DNA from: Serilophus lunatus
Taxonomy: Eukaryota; Chordata; Aves; Passeriformes; Eurylaimidae
Length of the DNA: 64,000 bases
NCBI GenBank assembly: GCA_013399895.1
Contig: VXBA01001791.1
Span: 574,409-638,408 of the forward strand
Direction: 5' to 3'
The stretch's first letter is position 1. Each line of letters opens with the position of its first letter. Shown in pieces: positions 1 through 12,429 of this stretch. The translations under genes were made by a program, and so were the position numbers. Below the pieces are notes generated by a model, which did not search any database, was not told the DNA's origin, and saw only the letters and a list, made by a program, of their open reading frames with translations.

Positions 1-80
1 CCTCCTCGGGGCGGCAGCAGAGCCAGTGCCTCCGGGTCGTGGAGCAGGGCAGATTTCAAAGCCGAGCGTCGCTTTGTGGG
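1..80. promoter_or_regulatory. CpG-rich left edge of the window
   Basis: The first 80 bases are G+C rich and hold about seven CpG dinucleotides, far denser than the CpG-depleted DNA that follows. This could be the right shoulder of a CpG island whose body lies outside the window, and so the edge of a promoter or first exon. No start codon context, TATA element or splice donor could be tied to it, so direction is unknown. Confidence 0.3.
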
Positions 81-567
81 TTGGTGTGGTTTTGGTTTTT
101 TTTTTTTTGCTACCACCCAGCGTTTGGGCAATTATTAGTCTAGAGCAGTCGCGGAGGATTTTCTGCTTCAGTTCACAAGTTCCCTCTTGCTGCACAAACA
201 CTCTGGTGGGGAACCGATTTTCTCTGTGATGTTCCTGCAGCCGCTGAGATGTCAGCTTGGTGTCTGGGGTATAGTAATGAATGTCTCTTCCCCATCAAAA
301 CCATCTGGAGTGCTTTAATAACGCAGGGTGAGATCCCAAGGTAACACTCCTGTTGCAGCTGAGGATTAAGATAGGATGTCAGAGTTTGTGTCCAAGAGAA
401 TTGCATTTTTCCCTTACCTGCAGCATCCTTCTGTCAGTGGATCTCAAGGTGTGTTAATCCTGCAAGGCACAGCAGGGTCAGCATCCTGGGGCTGTGGCTG
501 AGAGAAATCAGGCACAAGGGGAGACCTCACAGTAGCCTTAGAGTTTCTCATTAGGGGAATCAAGGGA
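81..567. other. unique noncoding DNA
   Basis: A T-run near 98-112 opens this stretch. The rest is ordinary mixed-composition DNA with stops in all frames. I see no repeat, exon or RNA gene. Confidence 0.6.
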
Positions 568-867
568 CAAGCACTGATCTCTTCTTGCTGGTGACCAGGA
601 ATAGGACACAATGGAAGGGTGGGAGCTGTGTCAGGAAGGATTTAGGCTGGATATTAGGAAAGAGTTCTTCCTCCAGAGGGTGGTTGGGTACTGGAACAGG
701 CTCCCCAGGGCAGTGGTCACATCCCCAAACCTGCCAGAGCCCAAGAAGCATTTGGCCAATGCTCTCAGGAACATGGTGAGATTGTTGGGGTGTCTGCAGG
801 GACAGGAGTTGGAATCAATGATCTGTATGTGTCCCTTACAACTCAGGATATTTTACGAATCTCTGAA
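568..867 (+). mobile_element. CR1 LINE 3' fragment
   Basis: This is a 5'-truncated copy of the avian non-LTR retrotransposon CR1. It begins in the last part of the reverse-transcriptase reading frame ('ctgatctcttcttgctggtg'). It runs through the 'tttaggctggatattaggaa' and 'actggaacaggctccccagg' blocks and ends in the 3' UTR with an 'actcaggatatttt' block and a decayed octamer tail. 5' truncation is normal for CR1, which primes reverse transcription at its 3' end. The tail has drifted from the usual 'attctatgattct', so the copy is not recent. Confidence 0.93.
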
Positions 868-2336
868 GTCATTGGTGTGAAGATGAATGGTCAGAGGAGA
901 GTTCTGATTTCCATCACCTCTGTGCCAGCCCTCTGCTCTTCATTAAATAAATGCAGTGTAGGAAAGAAAATTCTCTGTGCTGAGCATCAAAGGGCTGAGC
1001 TGAGCACTGGAAAGCCCAGAAGTGTTGGTGCAGCCCAGGACCACGGATGAGAGGTTTTATCAGTGTTTTTGGTTTGAGTTTTTTTCTGGCAGTTTGCAGC
1101 GGGTGGAAAAGAAACACAAAGGTCTGAGTTTAGGTTTGACTGCAGTCAGGTGGAACAAAAAAGTTATGAGGCATTTAGGAAAGTGTTTGTTTTGGGCTTG
1201 CATTTGCCTTGAGAGGCCCATTACTGAGTGCAAGCCGTACTTTGCAGCGCAGTGATGGCAAAGTGTGGTTTATAGGCCTAATGGAGCAAATTTGTCACTG
1301 GAGCAAGGAGGTGTGACTCTACTCAAGTCGGCAAATTGTCCCCCTGTTTCTGCAGACTGCTGGTTTTCCTTGCCTTTTCCCCCCTTTCCTCCTCCATCCA
1401 TCACCATTCAGTGCTTGCCGCAGTGATTTCCCCAAAGTCATCTATCCCGAGGCTGTGCCATTAACGCAGAGGCTTCGGTGTGATGGGTTTGTTTGTTCTT
1501 GGAAAAATATAAATATTGCTGAACTAATGGCTTAGAGGATGAAGCTATGCCATTTCGGGGTGTCTGAGTTCCAGGGGGCTGATATTTAATTAAAAAAATT
1601 AATAAATAACCAGTGCTGTGACAGGAGTGAAGACGCTGGGTGGGGTTTTGTCTCAGTCTCCATCAGACACCTCGTCCTTCCAGCTCCAGCTTTATTGGCA
1701 CTGCTGCAACATCCTAGCCAGTCTCCTCATCCTGGCATATCCTGAGTGTCCCCTGCTCTCAACAAAACAGGGACGGGCTAGGAATATCACAAGGAGGAAA
1801 TTTTAGTAGCTGTAATATGTAATTTGGCTGCCATTTGGAATTTTTCCAGAGGAGAGTCTCTCTTTCTGATGGGTTGTTGGGGTTTTTTGGAGGATTTTTT
1901 GTGTGTGTGCACATGTCTGAGAAAAGTGTTATTTGGGATGAGGGCATAGTTTGTTTTAGGCCATCTCAGCTTCTGTGACTGCAATGTAGATATAATTTTG
2001 GTAATTAGATTCAGTGTCTCTGTCTCCTGGCAGAGGGATGTTTATGTGGTGCAGCATTCAGGAGCTTTCTGGGCTTTAGAAGTGATGGGTCAAAATATTA
2101 AAAAGGGATTTGTGTTAAAAATTAAGTTACTGGTCTGTGGATGCTCACAAAGAGAAGCTGTGGATGGAAGATGCTGGAGGGTAGCCTGTCCTTAGCCTGG
2201 ATGTCCTTATCCCAGCAGTATCAAAACACCCTCTCTATGTTTCAGATGCCCTTACAGGGATTAGAAACAAAGACCACTTGACTTATCAACCTTCCACTGC
2301 AGGGAGAGCAAGTATTTCCTGGGAGCTGGCTGTGTG
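868..2336. other. unique noncoding DNA
   Basis: No gene or recognisable repeat is seen. An AT-rich patch around 1500-1612 (aaaaatataaatattgc and an aattaaaaaaattaataaat run) could be a short regulatory element but has no diagnostic motif arrangement. Confidence 0.55.
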
Positions 2337-2404
2337 GGATGGTTTGGCTGGACTTGATGATCTTGTAGGTCTTTTCCAACCTAAATGATTCTCTGATTCT
2401 TCTG
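2337..2404 (+). mobile_element. CR1 LINE extreme 3' tail
   Basis: Only the last ~70 bp of a CR1 copy remains: 'ggacttgatgatcttgtagg', then 'tcttttccaacctaaatgat', then the degenerate octamers 'tctctgattcttctg'. The short length reflects early termination of target-primed reverse transcription or later decay. There is no coding content. Confidence 0.88.
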
Positions 2405-4760
2405 TGAATGCTGATGATGGATGTGTAAGAAATGGAAAATGGAGATCAGGTGATGACCTATTTTCAAATGGAAAGGAGCCTGAGTTCCCTGGATAATTTT
2501 TGATTGACTTGGGACGGGTTTTGTTGCCTGGGGCCTGGGTTTTCCAGGCCATTGAGGTCATGTGGAGATGAGTGTGGGTGTACTTGTGAAATGCTGCTCT
2601 TCTCGGCCTCCCTGAGACCTCACAGCTCTTTCTGCTGAGGGCAGAGCAGCTTGCTAAGGAGTGAGAAATAACTTGTGATCCCAGAGGATGGCACTGCCAC
2701 TGCTGCTGGAGAAGGAGAACGTGGGTGGGGAAAGCTGGGGTTTGGCTCCTATTTACCAATGGAATTTTTTCCCCCACCGGACAGCAGAGACTAATTGTTA
2801 TTTGTAGCCATCCACATCCCTTGCTTCATTAGCAACACGGAGCAGGTGAATAGAAGATGGATAGGGCTGTGGTGCACCTTTGCCTCCTGCAGCTCTGAAA
2901 GCATTTTTGCTGTGAGAGATGGGATTATACAGGTTTTGCTTTTCCCATCCTCCCAAGAAGCTGGCACCAGAATCTGCAGCTGTGTAGTGAAGCAGGGAAG
3001 AAATGGAGATAAAATGGAGAGAGAGTGATGTCCAGGAATGAATTAGACCTGTAATAGAGCATTTTCCTTGGGAGAGGCTGTTACTGAAAATTGTTGGCTG
3101 TTACAATGCACCGAGATGAGGAATGAGGCAGTGGGTATGAAATAGGTTTGCATAGGGAAACTTCATGGACTAAAGCTTTTAAAAGGGGCTTCTCAGTGTG
3201 GCTGATTAGTCTGGAAAGCAAGGAGGTGGGTTTTGCCTGATTCTGGCGATTTTCCATGAGCCCTGGTGATGCTTTTGAGTGCGAGCCCTTGTGGCAAGGA
3301 TGCACACACATGAATTTGCATCATGCTGAATACAAACAAAGCTAAGAAAATCTTCCCAGTCAGCCCAAACTCTGTTTTTTCTGCCCGTGGCTTAGCCAAG
3401 GCATGGCTAAGGTTAAATCTTTCCTTTTCATCCCTTGTCTTCTGTGAAGACTGGACGACTTCGCTAAGTGTGATTGGAGCAGTTTGTTTTTAAGCTCCAC
3501 ATAAGCACTATGCTGGATTTATAGCGTTTTCATTCTTTCTGAATCGACCCACTGGGAGCCATTAAACTTTTATTGCTCTCTGCAGTTGCCTGGCCAGAGC
3601 GGGATAGAGCAGCCCTGCTGCTGGAATCGCTCTGTCTTCAGCTGCCAGGGTTGTGTTAGAAAAGGGACACCAGGGAGAGGCCACCCAGGGCCACCCAGGG
3701 ATTGCTCATCCGCTATAGGATGCTTTGGGTGTGATGGTTTTCTCCAATCTCTGTAAGGCACAGGAAGATGTACGAGCACCTCCTCCCCTGGGTCTTGCTG
3801 TTTCCCACCTCTGTTGACTGATAATATCTCTGCTCATCTTTAAAAGCTGGGAGTGCAGGAGGTTTAAGACTATTACCTTTGTTGCATCCTTGGACTACCC
3901 AGCTTATGGAGCGGCTGCTGTGCACCTTGCCTGTGCGGCTGAAGACCTGGAAGTGTGTCCTCCAAAGGGCTCCCAGAACCACTGCTGGGGGTTCCTGTGG
4001 GGGTGTTGCCTGATACTGTCATACCTGTTTCAACCACAAGCCTTGTTAACAAAATGTTAACAAAAGAATCTGTCTTTTTTAGGGGTGGGAAAAACTTAAC
4101 GAATGTTGTAATGTGGGGGAGGAAAAACATGGATGTTGCAGCCTGAGCTACCTGACTTGACACTCTCTTTGCACAGGGAGAGGGAAGAGCCTCCCACTGA
4201 AGCATTTTTCTCACCACAGAATAGATTTTCAGGATAGATGAGCTGCATGCCTTGTCCAGGTGCTGGGCCCTCCCCAGCAGTGCTGAGGATGGTAGGTGGC
4301 TAAAGCTGGGGGAGATGTTTCCTATCCAGGAGAGAAGGATCAGGCTTGGAGCAAAGTTAGAGCAAACTGAGAAGGTGATTCCTGACCTGGATCTCATGTT
4401 GTAGTCACTATCCTTCAAATGCAGCAGCTCAGAGAGGTTCTGGTAGGAATTTGTCTTGCATCTTCTGTCCTGCTCTTCCCAGACCTTCATCACCATGGGC
4501 TTTGTCTCCAGCAAGGCCCTTCTAACAAGAAAAAATGACAGTTTTTCTTTTTAGGTGAACCTCCTGCAACTCTTTCCTTGCGTTCCCATGAGACCTCCTT
4601 CGAGGTCAGGGATCAACCACCCCTGAATATAGAAACCAAACGATTGAGAAACTAAAGTTCTGCAAACAGAAACTGAACATCCCTGTGTGGATCCTTTCCC
4701 TCCTGAAGGAAGGTTTGCATTATCCTCTTGTAGCTCTGAGAAGGCCAGGCTGGGCTACTT
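2405..4760. other. unique noncoding DNA
   Basis: Mixed-composition DNA without recognisable exons. At 3681-3700 a 10-bp unit (ccacccaggg) occurs twice in tandem. An octamer-like atttgcat lies near 3314. The long minus-strand open stretch between 3873 and 4514 has no domain-like features and is treated as chance. Confidence 0.55.
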
Positions 4761-5085
4761 CTGTCGGCATGTTTTCTAATTTAATTACTTATCCTTGTCT
4801 CAAATTGTTTATGGTACACTAGACTATTAAATGTGCCATAAGCAAATGGCTCTTGAAAGAGGAAGAGGATTTATTTGTTTTAGCAACCACTCCAACAAAA
4901 GTCTATTTCCTCAGCTAATTAAGATTCCATTCGCTAATTTAAATGTTATGCTAATTAAAGCATAAGTCTGAAACTGTAAAAAGGAACTTAAAAAAAAGGG
5001 GAGGGTTGAAAAAAGAAGCAGCAAGTAAGAAAGAAAACTGGTTGGCCTTTAGAAATTACATTAAATTTATTGTGTTGTTGTAACA
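4761..5085. promoter_or_regulatory. candidate conserved noncoding element with homeodomain sites
   Basis: A 300-bp AT-rich block with no repeat signature holds several homeodomain-type cores close together: tttaattactt near 4778, ctaattaag at 4915, gctaattta at 4933 and gctaattaaagc at 4950. It has the look of a developmental enhancer, with complex non-repetitive AT-rich sequence and palindromic TAATTA cores. Assignment as conserved is inference from composition and motif clustering. Random AT-rich DNA also yields TAATTA. Confidence 0.4.
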
Positions 5086-5588
5086 ATGGTGAGCAGAGTA
5101 ATTATTTCATTTGCCTCTCATGTGCTATTCATGCTGTTGCTTTTATTCATTTTTCCTCCATTCTCACACTTCGTCTCATTAACACCCATTCTCTCCCCTC
5201 TAATGGGCATCATCTTGCAGGGGTTTAATATGAATTGTGAGCATGATCCCTGTGTTTCCCGGAAAAGGGCCACACGGAGAGTATTTGAGCTTGTTTATCT
5301 TCCAACCCAAGCTGAGACAACGCTCTGCAGCCAAACTCACTTATAGAGTTACATTGTACTCACTTTAATTAAAATATAAATAATCTAGTTTTGCGAAAGG
5401 GAGTAAAAGGAGCAAGGTCTGTGTTTGTGTTTTCTTTATTGAAGCTGGCTATACATGCAGGAGACTGGCTCGTGTTCTCAGTTCCCCCATCAGATTCTTG
5501 CCACGTAACTTGGGAAATAGTATCACTGAATGCTTAAAAAGGAGATTTAATTCACTGGAGGCTTTGCTAAGATAAAATCTCTTACTTT
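5086..5588. other. AT-rich unique DNA following the enhancer-like block
   Basis: The AT-rich character continues to about 5400, including an 'aattaaaatataaataatct' segment near 5366, and then returns to mixed composition. No exon or mobile element is visible. Confidence 0.5.
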
Positions 5589-5719
5589 AAAAGCCAAGTT
5601 AGACAGGGCTTGGAGCAACCTGGTTTAGTGGAAGGTGTCCCTGCCCATGGCAGGGGGGATGGAACTGAATGGTCTTTGAGGTCACTTCCAAACCAAACTA
5701 TTCTGGGATTCTGTGATTG
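5589..5719 (+). mobile_element. CR1 LINE 3' fragment
   Basis: The last ~130 bp of a CR1 copy. It contains the hallmark blocks 'gcttggagcaacctggttta', 'gtgtccctgcccatggcagg' and 'aaactattctgggattctgt', the last being the octamer tail. All of it is CR1 3' UTR, so no protein is encoded. Confidence 0.95.
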
Positions 5720-8435
5720 TTGAGTCCAAACAATTGGGCAGCAGGAATAACTTAATCCGAAGCAGAGAAACCGGACTTGCTCTTGTAGTTTTTGGCTGTC
5801 AGTCCACTGCTCGCTTTCCATCTGGTTGGTCCCACTGAGGTTCATCATCCACCGGTGCTGGCATGGCCTTGGGACATGGCCTGGGGGGTGCCAGGCTGGT
5901 GGGCATCAGAAACCAGCCTGAGCATAGGCTCCTTGCTTTGATTTTTGCCTTGCCTGGGCCAAGGTGAGACTTTGACGTTTGCTGAGACCTCTGGAGGCCG
6001 GGATGAAAGGGCAGAGCTGTCTACAAAGTGGAGAGGAGCCGACTTACCAAGTGTGTGCTGCACTGGAAAGGGGGGGAGATGAAAGATGAGGAAAAGGAGG
6101 CCTTTCTGGCAGCAGCAAGACATGAACACCAAGAAAATGGAGGTTGAAGCAGCCCCAGTCTTACCCCCTGAATGTCATCCTTGCAATCAGGCTTCTTTCC
6201 TTTTTCCAGGTCCCTCTTTGACGCCCAACCCTAGAGCCTTCCCCCACTCCTGGCTGCTTTGTCTTGGGGGAGAGCATTTGCAGAAAGTTGCTTTGCAGTG
6301 TTGTCTTGCTGTATTAATATTATTAATAATGAAAACCAGGCAGGAGTTTATTATTTTGCTTTAATTTATGCATTTGGAGTTTTTTAAGAGAAAACCAATT
6401 AAAATTCTCTGATGAGCCCTCCAGCTCCTAGAGGCTTTGGGAAACACTTGCCATGAACTGCATTCCATCTGCAGCCAATACCTTTATGTGTGGTCCTGAT
6501 AAAAATGTTTGGGTGATGCTGAAATAATTGCAGTATCTCCTCCTCCCTCTTTCCCTGCCTTCCTCAGTTCAATGCCACCACCTTGCCTGACAGGCTGAGT
6601 GGTGGTAGAGGTTGTACTGATGCAAACTGGGGCTTGTAGAGAAGCCAGTGTGAAGTTCAAGGCAGGGCTGTTTGACTTCCTGCCCCTCTCACAGTGTGGA
6701 GTGTCAGCTTTCAGCTGTTTCAGAGTTGTGGGATGTTGCCTGCATCAGCTTTGTGTGCTGCTCTGGATGCTCCAGTTGGATGTAGGAATTTTTGGGGTGT
6801 TGCACCATCTCTGAGAGATGTGGGATGTGTGCTCCTGAGGCAGCAGCTGGCTCAACCCTTTCCCATGTCCCAGCCCCTTTATCCATCCCTAGCTTCTCCC
6901 TGCAGCTGTGCTCCAGCTTTGGAGCATCAACCCTCCATCCCAGCTCAGCCCCTCAGTCCGGACCCACGAGCAGCACCTGCTGTTCCCATCCTAGTCCACA
7001 GATATATTTAAACTTTGATCTTGATGGGAAGTGACTGGTGCTACATTAAAGCCATATGTTTTCGATAGAACGGCGAGGACGTGTAAGCTCAGTGATATTC
7101 ACATCTAGAGAGAGCTGGGAACTTGTAGTGCCACCCACGCTTGGTATTTCTGCCGGCTCTGCGAGGCTCACACAGCTGTGGAAGGCAGAGTGGGAGCGGG
7201 ATCTTCTGCTTAAGGGATTTTGGAGAGAGAGATGGATTAGATAGATTTGATGGAAACTGATAGTTTATGAAAATGAATTCACCTGCATCTTAATTTGGTT
7301 CTTGATGCACGGAGACAGGGAAGAAAAGGACTAAAAAAAGGCAAGAGGGGGAGACAAAACCAATAAGATGTTAATTAAAGTGTAGTTTTGATGTGCTATG
7401 CTGGACCATTTTCTCTTTAACTGTTTAGCAAGTGGGATCCCTTTGTAACAGCTTTCCAGAGAGGAGTAAGCAAAGGGATGCTGCTTCTTGGGATCTCTCT
7501 TCATCTCCTTTCACTGTTTAATCATCAGCTTAAGGGAATGAAGTGGGACTGTGTCAAAAGAAGTGAGGAGAACCATATTGGCCATGGGTGCTTGGCAGAA
7601 TGGAGAAAACTGCTTATGATGGCTGTGTTAATCTCCCAAGCTATCGGAAGTATCCTGACAGGAATGGAATTAGTGCTGCTCAGCCAGCCCCCAGCTGGAG
7701 CAGGCTGCCATCCCTGCTGGCTGTCACACCACTCCATCATCTTTGGCCACTGGAAGCTTTGGGGAAAGCCGTATGTTGGGTGGAAATTAAAAAAAAACAA
7801 ACTAAAAAATCCCTTTTTCAACTTCCCTGAGTCACCCAGGAAGATGACAAACCAAAACATGGGGTTTCTGTTGGAGGCAAGGTGGTCGGGGGGGATTGCC
7901 GGGGAGTTTCCACCCAAAGTCGTGGAGTTTTGCAAAGCCAGGGAGGGAAATAGGACTGTCTCTGTTTTAAAGAGCACAGGAAGAGTCAAAACTTGCTTTT
8001 CAAAGGTTTCTGGAATGCAAAGGCGCCCCTGCCTTCAGTCAGACAGAGCATGGGCAAGGATTTGCAGTGAGCCCCTTTGGAGAGAAGGTTGAGGTGGCTG
8101 TTGGGTCTTGGTTTGAGTGTTTCCAGGGCTGTTGGGTCAAATGGTTCTGGTGCTTGTGGGAAATCTGGCCTTTTCCTTCATCTGGATGCTCAGGCAGGGC
8201 CTTTCCTTTCTTCCCTATGATGGAAAACCCCACAAGCAACCTCCCATCCTGAGAAGCTTGTATAGCTCTGTGGTGAAATCCTGTTGTCAGGGCAATGAAG
8301 GTCAGAGAGGTGCCTGGAGTATCATCAGAGCAGCAAATCCAGGAGCTGAACCGTGTTCCTCATGGCTGTCTATTGATACTCTGATTGCTAAATAACTATT
8401 GGCATTGTAGGCACAGGCAGCTCCTCAAACTCCCC
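5720..8435. other. unique noncoding DNA
   Basis: Mostly featureless. An AT-rich patch at 6310-6400 with attaatattattaataatg and tttaatttatgcattt could be a small regulatory element. A-runs occur near 7790-7810. The plus-strand open stretch 7478-8092 (about 204 codons) shows no domain, signal peptide or splice context and is regarded as chance. Confidence 0.5.
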
Positions 8436-8507
8436 ATGGCCTTGGGCAAATCTCTTCATCTCTGTGCTTTGATTCCTCCATCTAAACAGCAATAATAATC
8501 CTTATTT
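8436..8507 (+). mobile_element. MIR-like ancient SINE remnant
   Basis: The order 'ccttgggcaaatctcttcat', 'ctctgtgctttgattcctcc' and 'aacagcaataataatcctta' matches the 3' half of the MIR/CORE-SINE consensus. That half has a 'cttgggcaa' block, then 'ctctgtgcctcagtttcc', then an AAT-rich stretch. Such elements are old in amniotes and survive in birds as degraded fragments. Confidence 0.65.
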
Positions 8508-11500
8508 TCTCTCAGTTTCTATCGCTCTTTCAATGTAAATATGAACTCCTTTGGGCAAAAAGTGTCTCTGGGAACATGTGCTTGGAGGTGGTGTTACGTA
8601 TAGGAACAGGACCTTTACAGAGGGGCTGTGTGCTGCTCCAGAGAGCATTTTTTCAAAGGAGAATAGGGAAAAAAGCCAACACAGAAAGCCGAAAACAAAA
8701 AATGTGGGTAAATTAAGGCATGTAAGTCTCGCCTTGGAGAGCAAGGGAAGCATCTCTGCCTGGTTAGTTTATCAAAGGGAGGTTAAGAGGTGATTTGGTT
8801 GTGGTCTACGTATTTCTCTGTGGGGGAGAAGATGGAAAATAGACAGGTTTTTAATCTAACAGCAAAGACTGTGTCAGGATCCAGTGTTGGAAGGTGAAGC
8901 TGGACTCATTTACAATAGAAGTGGTGTCCAATTTTTGAAGGGAGGATAATTAATCATTGCAACGACTTACTCTGAACCACAGCACGGCTGCCATAACCTG
9001 TGAGCTTTACATTTAAGGGAGATGTTGCTGAGGGGCTTTCAGGAGCTGCAAGGAATGTTGGGAGCTTGTGCAGGACCCACTGGCTGCAGGACCCTGGTAT
9101 CCATGGGGATGGGGACAGTCCCATACTGGTTGTTCACCTCCAGAAAGCTGGGTTTTGCCTGGACAGGGGCGTTTTCATCCCAGTTTGGGCTTGTGCACAG
9201 TGCTTGGGTGTCCCCAGGTGCACAGAGCAATAGAGGATGCATTAAGCTCTAATCACTCCAGGCCTCCAGGGATCAGCAGACTCATTGTGCTTTTTTTTTT
9301 TTTCTCCCTTTCAAAAGCATTTTTAAAAATCAATACAAATAAATAAAAAGGCCATAAATCTAGGAAGACACCCACAGCTCCCTCTGGAGCCCTCTGTTTT
9401 GTGGGGATGGGCTGAGGGGCGACAGAGCACTGACCTGCCCAGACAGAGGGGAGGATGTTGGGTCAGTGCTGGAGCAGCCAGTGCACCCTCTAAAGACACA
9501 GCCAAGGTGGCTCAAGGAGGACTGCAGTGGTGAAGTGGAGCAGTATGTGTGTTTTACATCTGGTTTAAGGCATAAGACATCCCCAGCTGGCCACTTACCA
9601 AGGGAAAAGCCTGGCTTTAGGCACACTACTCTGATTTGGACTCAGGGGTCAGAGATTATTTGAAAAACAAGCCCAAGCCAAGGTAGAGCCAAATTGCAGC
9701 ACCTTGTCTTTGCTCCCCATACCTTGTCTGGCAGGACTTGCTTTCACAGTGCCTGTGTTGCAGCTCTGGGGGCACGAGTCACTCCCAGGCTGATTTATTT
9801 GTGCTGAGCAGCATCGCCTGCCTTTGGCAGAGATGGGTGGAAGTGACGGGCACATTCCTGCAGGGGAACCCATCCAAGCTTCCTCTCATTTCACATCTCA
9901 GCAGGAAGGTTGTTTTCTTGGGAAAGGGTCTGGAAACATCCTTCCTGTCTCTAGGAACTTGGGGTTAGTAGTGAAATGCCTTGCCCTGCTATTGAAAGGT
10001 AACTAGGAAATTGTGGATTAATTGTGCATTACAGTGCAGTGGGTCATTCCCAGTACTCCTTCATCCATGCTTGATGAAACAAGCTGGTTAAAGCTTTTCC
10101 CAAGGGACAATATATACCTATAAGGCAGAAGATGCTGTGTGTATCCCCTCCTGCCCAGGCCAAACAAATTCTGTCTTGGGCAAATAAAGCATGGGAGGTA
10201 GTTGAGATAAGCAGCAATACCCTTTACCTGAACATTGTGACATCATCCCTGTGGTGCGTGACAGAGGAGCAGTTTTGCCTTGGCAAGAATCCTGCAGAGG
10301 GGGAAAATTTATGCATGGCACCTCCAAATTTATAGCTGTGGGTGCAAGATGGGAGCAGTGGGTGCTTGGGGTATCCTTGCTGGGGCCTTGGGAGGAGAAT
10401 TCATCTCTCCATGTGCCCAGCATGACCTCAGCTCTCTTGTCCCCCTCCTCACCTTCCCCCTCGAGGGAGGCAGGTTGTTTCTGGCACAGAGGGTCTTCCT
10501 TGGGCTGGTTGTGCAGCAAGTGCTGTGCTCCTTGGTAATCATGGACTGTCAGCAGCCTGCTCAGTAGAGGGGAGTTCAGCTCAACACCAGCACTGCAAGG
10601 AGAGATAATGGTAAATAACCAGCAGCTATTGGGGAAGGTTGAAGTAAAATAAATGGATCCAATTTTCAGTCTTTCTGTTGTTTGGTTTTTTTTTTCTATT
10701 TTTTCCTTTTTCTTGTTTCATCTTTTCTTCTCATTTGACTTTAGAGCAGCTCAGGCTGGTGCAGCCTCAGCAGGGGTGGAGAGCCCTGCACCTAAACCTG
10801 GGAGTGCCCTGGTGTTTTGCTTGGGTCTACACCCAGGTCCCAAGGTTTTAGGTGTTGAGGGGAGAGACAAAAAAGCAACCTGACTTCTGCAAGGGGTAAG
10901 CTGGCAAGAAAAATGCCTGATTGCTGCTAAGTGGATGGAGGAGGGGAAAAGGGGCTCGAAACGTCTCCTAACGTCTTAAATAAATCTTTTCCCTAGTCTT
11001 GCTGCCCACACGTAAACAAAACGCATTTTCAACCTGTTCTTTCACTATCCTTGACAGCGCAGTGGCAGTTTTTGCCAGAAGTCCTCGTGGGCTGTTGGTG
11101 GAAATGCGATGGTGGGAAGTGAAGGGTCCCCGTGCCCCGCGGGGGCTGTGGGAATCGCTCCAGGCGCTGCTCAGTGACCTCTGCCCGAGCCTTTGAAATC
11201 AGCGTGAGAAAACTACAATAGCTTCCCACCTTGCACATCCTCCTTGTCAAAACAGAAGCGTTTGTTCTTGCAGGACCTCACCCAGGACTTAAATACCTCC
11301 TGAAATTCCTCTGCAGCAACTCGTTTTTCTGTTGCATCCAGGAGCTCTGCTGTCAAGCTGCTTTTCTTCCTTCCCAGCGTGTCTTTCTCAGTACTGCCCA
11401 CTGGCTTTGGGGAACGGGAGGATGCAATCTTGATTATCCTCATGGTGTTTTCTGCCAAGCCTTGGGACTGCAGAGAAGAGTAGGTGCAGTAACTGGGCCT

Positions 11501-11820
11501 GGTGGTGTTGTGGAACAGGGGAACACTGGACCACCCTTGTCCTTTCTCAGAGTATTTTTAGAGCCACATTGAAGTGCTGCAAATGATTTGGGTGCTTGGA
11601 CTGGGCTCACCCAGTGCCATTAGGGACTGATGGAGCCTTGGGTGCCCACAGGTGTCTCACCAGCCCCTTCCAGCTCTGCTCGGTTTCCTGCGACTCAGGG
11701 ATGACAAAAACGCAAAGCACGGTGTAATTAAACACACCATGCGCTGGCTCTGTAAGCAGCTGCTGGGAGCAGAGAGAAAGCCTTGCTGACAGCCCCCAGC
11801 CTGGGCTCCGAAGCAGCTCT
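8508..11820. other. unique noncoding DNA with simple tracts
   Basis: No genes were recognised. Simple tracts are a T-run at about 9291-9303 and a pyrimidine-rich run at about 10684-10738. An AG-ended pyrimidine tract near 11255-11275 resembles a 3' splice site, but no matching donor or coding exon follows. Confidence 0.5.
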
Positions 11821-11976
11821 GGCAGGAACAGGGGCCGAGGAGGTGACTCACGGCCGGGCACAGCTTGATGGCGAGCTCGTTTCCGATGCCGTTCCGGGCT
11901 CCTTCCCTGCTGCGTGTGCCGAGGAGGGATGCGGAGGCATCCGCCGCCTCTCCCGCTCAGCTGTCCGGTGCTGCAG
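11821..11976. promoter_or_regulatory. small CpG cluster
   Basis: About fourteen CpG dinucleotides fall within roughly 155 bp, in a G+C-rich segment flanked by CpG-poor DNA. It is shorter than a standard CpG island. It could be an orphan island, an alternative promoter or an unmethylated enhancer. No TATA box or splice donor is evident. Confidence 0.35.
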
Positions 11977-12377
11977 ATGAGAAATAAAATAAACATCCAT
12001 TTTCCAGCCGTGCAGGCTCTCTAAGCCCTGATTGCAAGCAGTGTGCTGTCTGCTTTTTCAAGTTCTCCTGCAAAAGCATGTCAGGTTTCCTTGGAAACTT
12101 CTGAAACTTCCCGTCCTTGGCGTGAATTCTCAGTGGTGTTGAGGACATTGTGTGCTGCAGAGCAGGGTTGAGCAGGTGAGCTGTGATGTTGCCCTCTCTG
12201 TACCTGGGTGTTGCTCAGGGAGGACTTTGGAGGCTTTTGGGGATTCTGTGTGTGTGGTATCTCAGGAAGAGTTGCCTCCAGGAGCATCATCACTATTGCA
12301 GGAGCTTTACCTGGGTTCAGCTGCCAGGGCTGTGGGGTGGTATCTGCTTTTGAGCCCTTCAGAAAGACAAGGGGAAT
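11977..12377. other. unique noncoding DNA
   Basis: No recognisable repeat, exon or RNA gene is visible here. Confidence 0.5.
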
Positions 12378-12429
12378 CAGTAAATCAAATATCACCAGGG
12401 AGTCAGTAAATCAAATATCACAGGGGAAT
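12378..12429. repeat. 26-bp tandem duplication
   Basis: The unit beginning 'cagtaaatcaaatatcac' occurs twice head to tail with a period of 26 bp. A partial flank (ggggaatc) is repeated on both outer sides. The two copies are almost identical, so the duplication is relatively recent, as from replication slippage. Confidence 0.85.

Noticed and set aside
3873..4514. Minus-strand open stretch of about 213 codons
   Set aside because: No recognisable domain and unremarkable composition. Length alone is not evidence in noncoding vertebrate DNA.
7478..8092. Plus-strand open stretch of about 204 codons
   Set aside because: No domain. A competing minus-strand open stretch of 154 codons covers the same DNA, as happens when stop codons are merely sparse.
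9289..9303. Poly-T as a possible retrogene poly(A) tail on the minus strand
   Set aside because: No intronless coding sequence or target-site duplication is found beside it.
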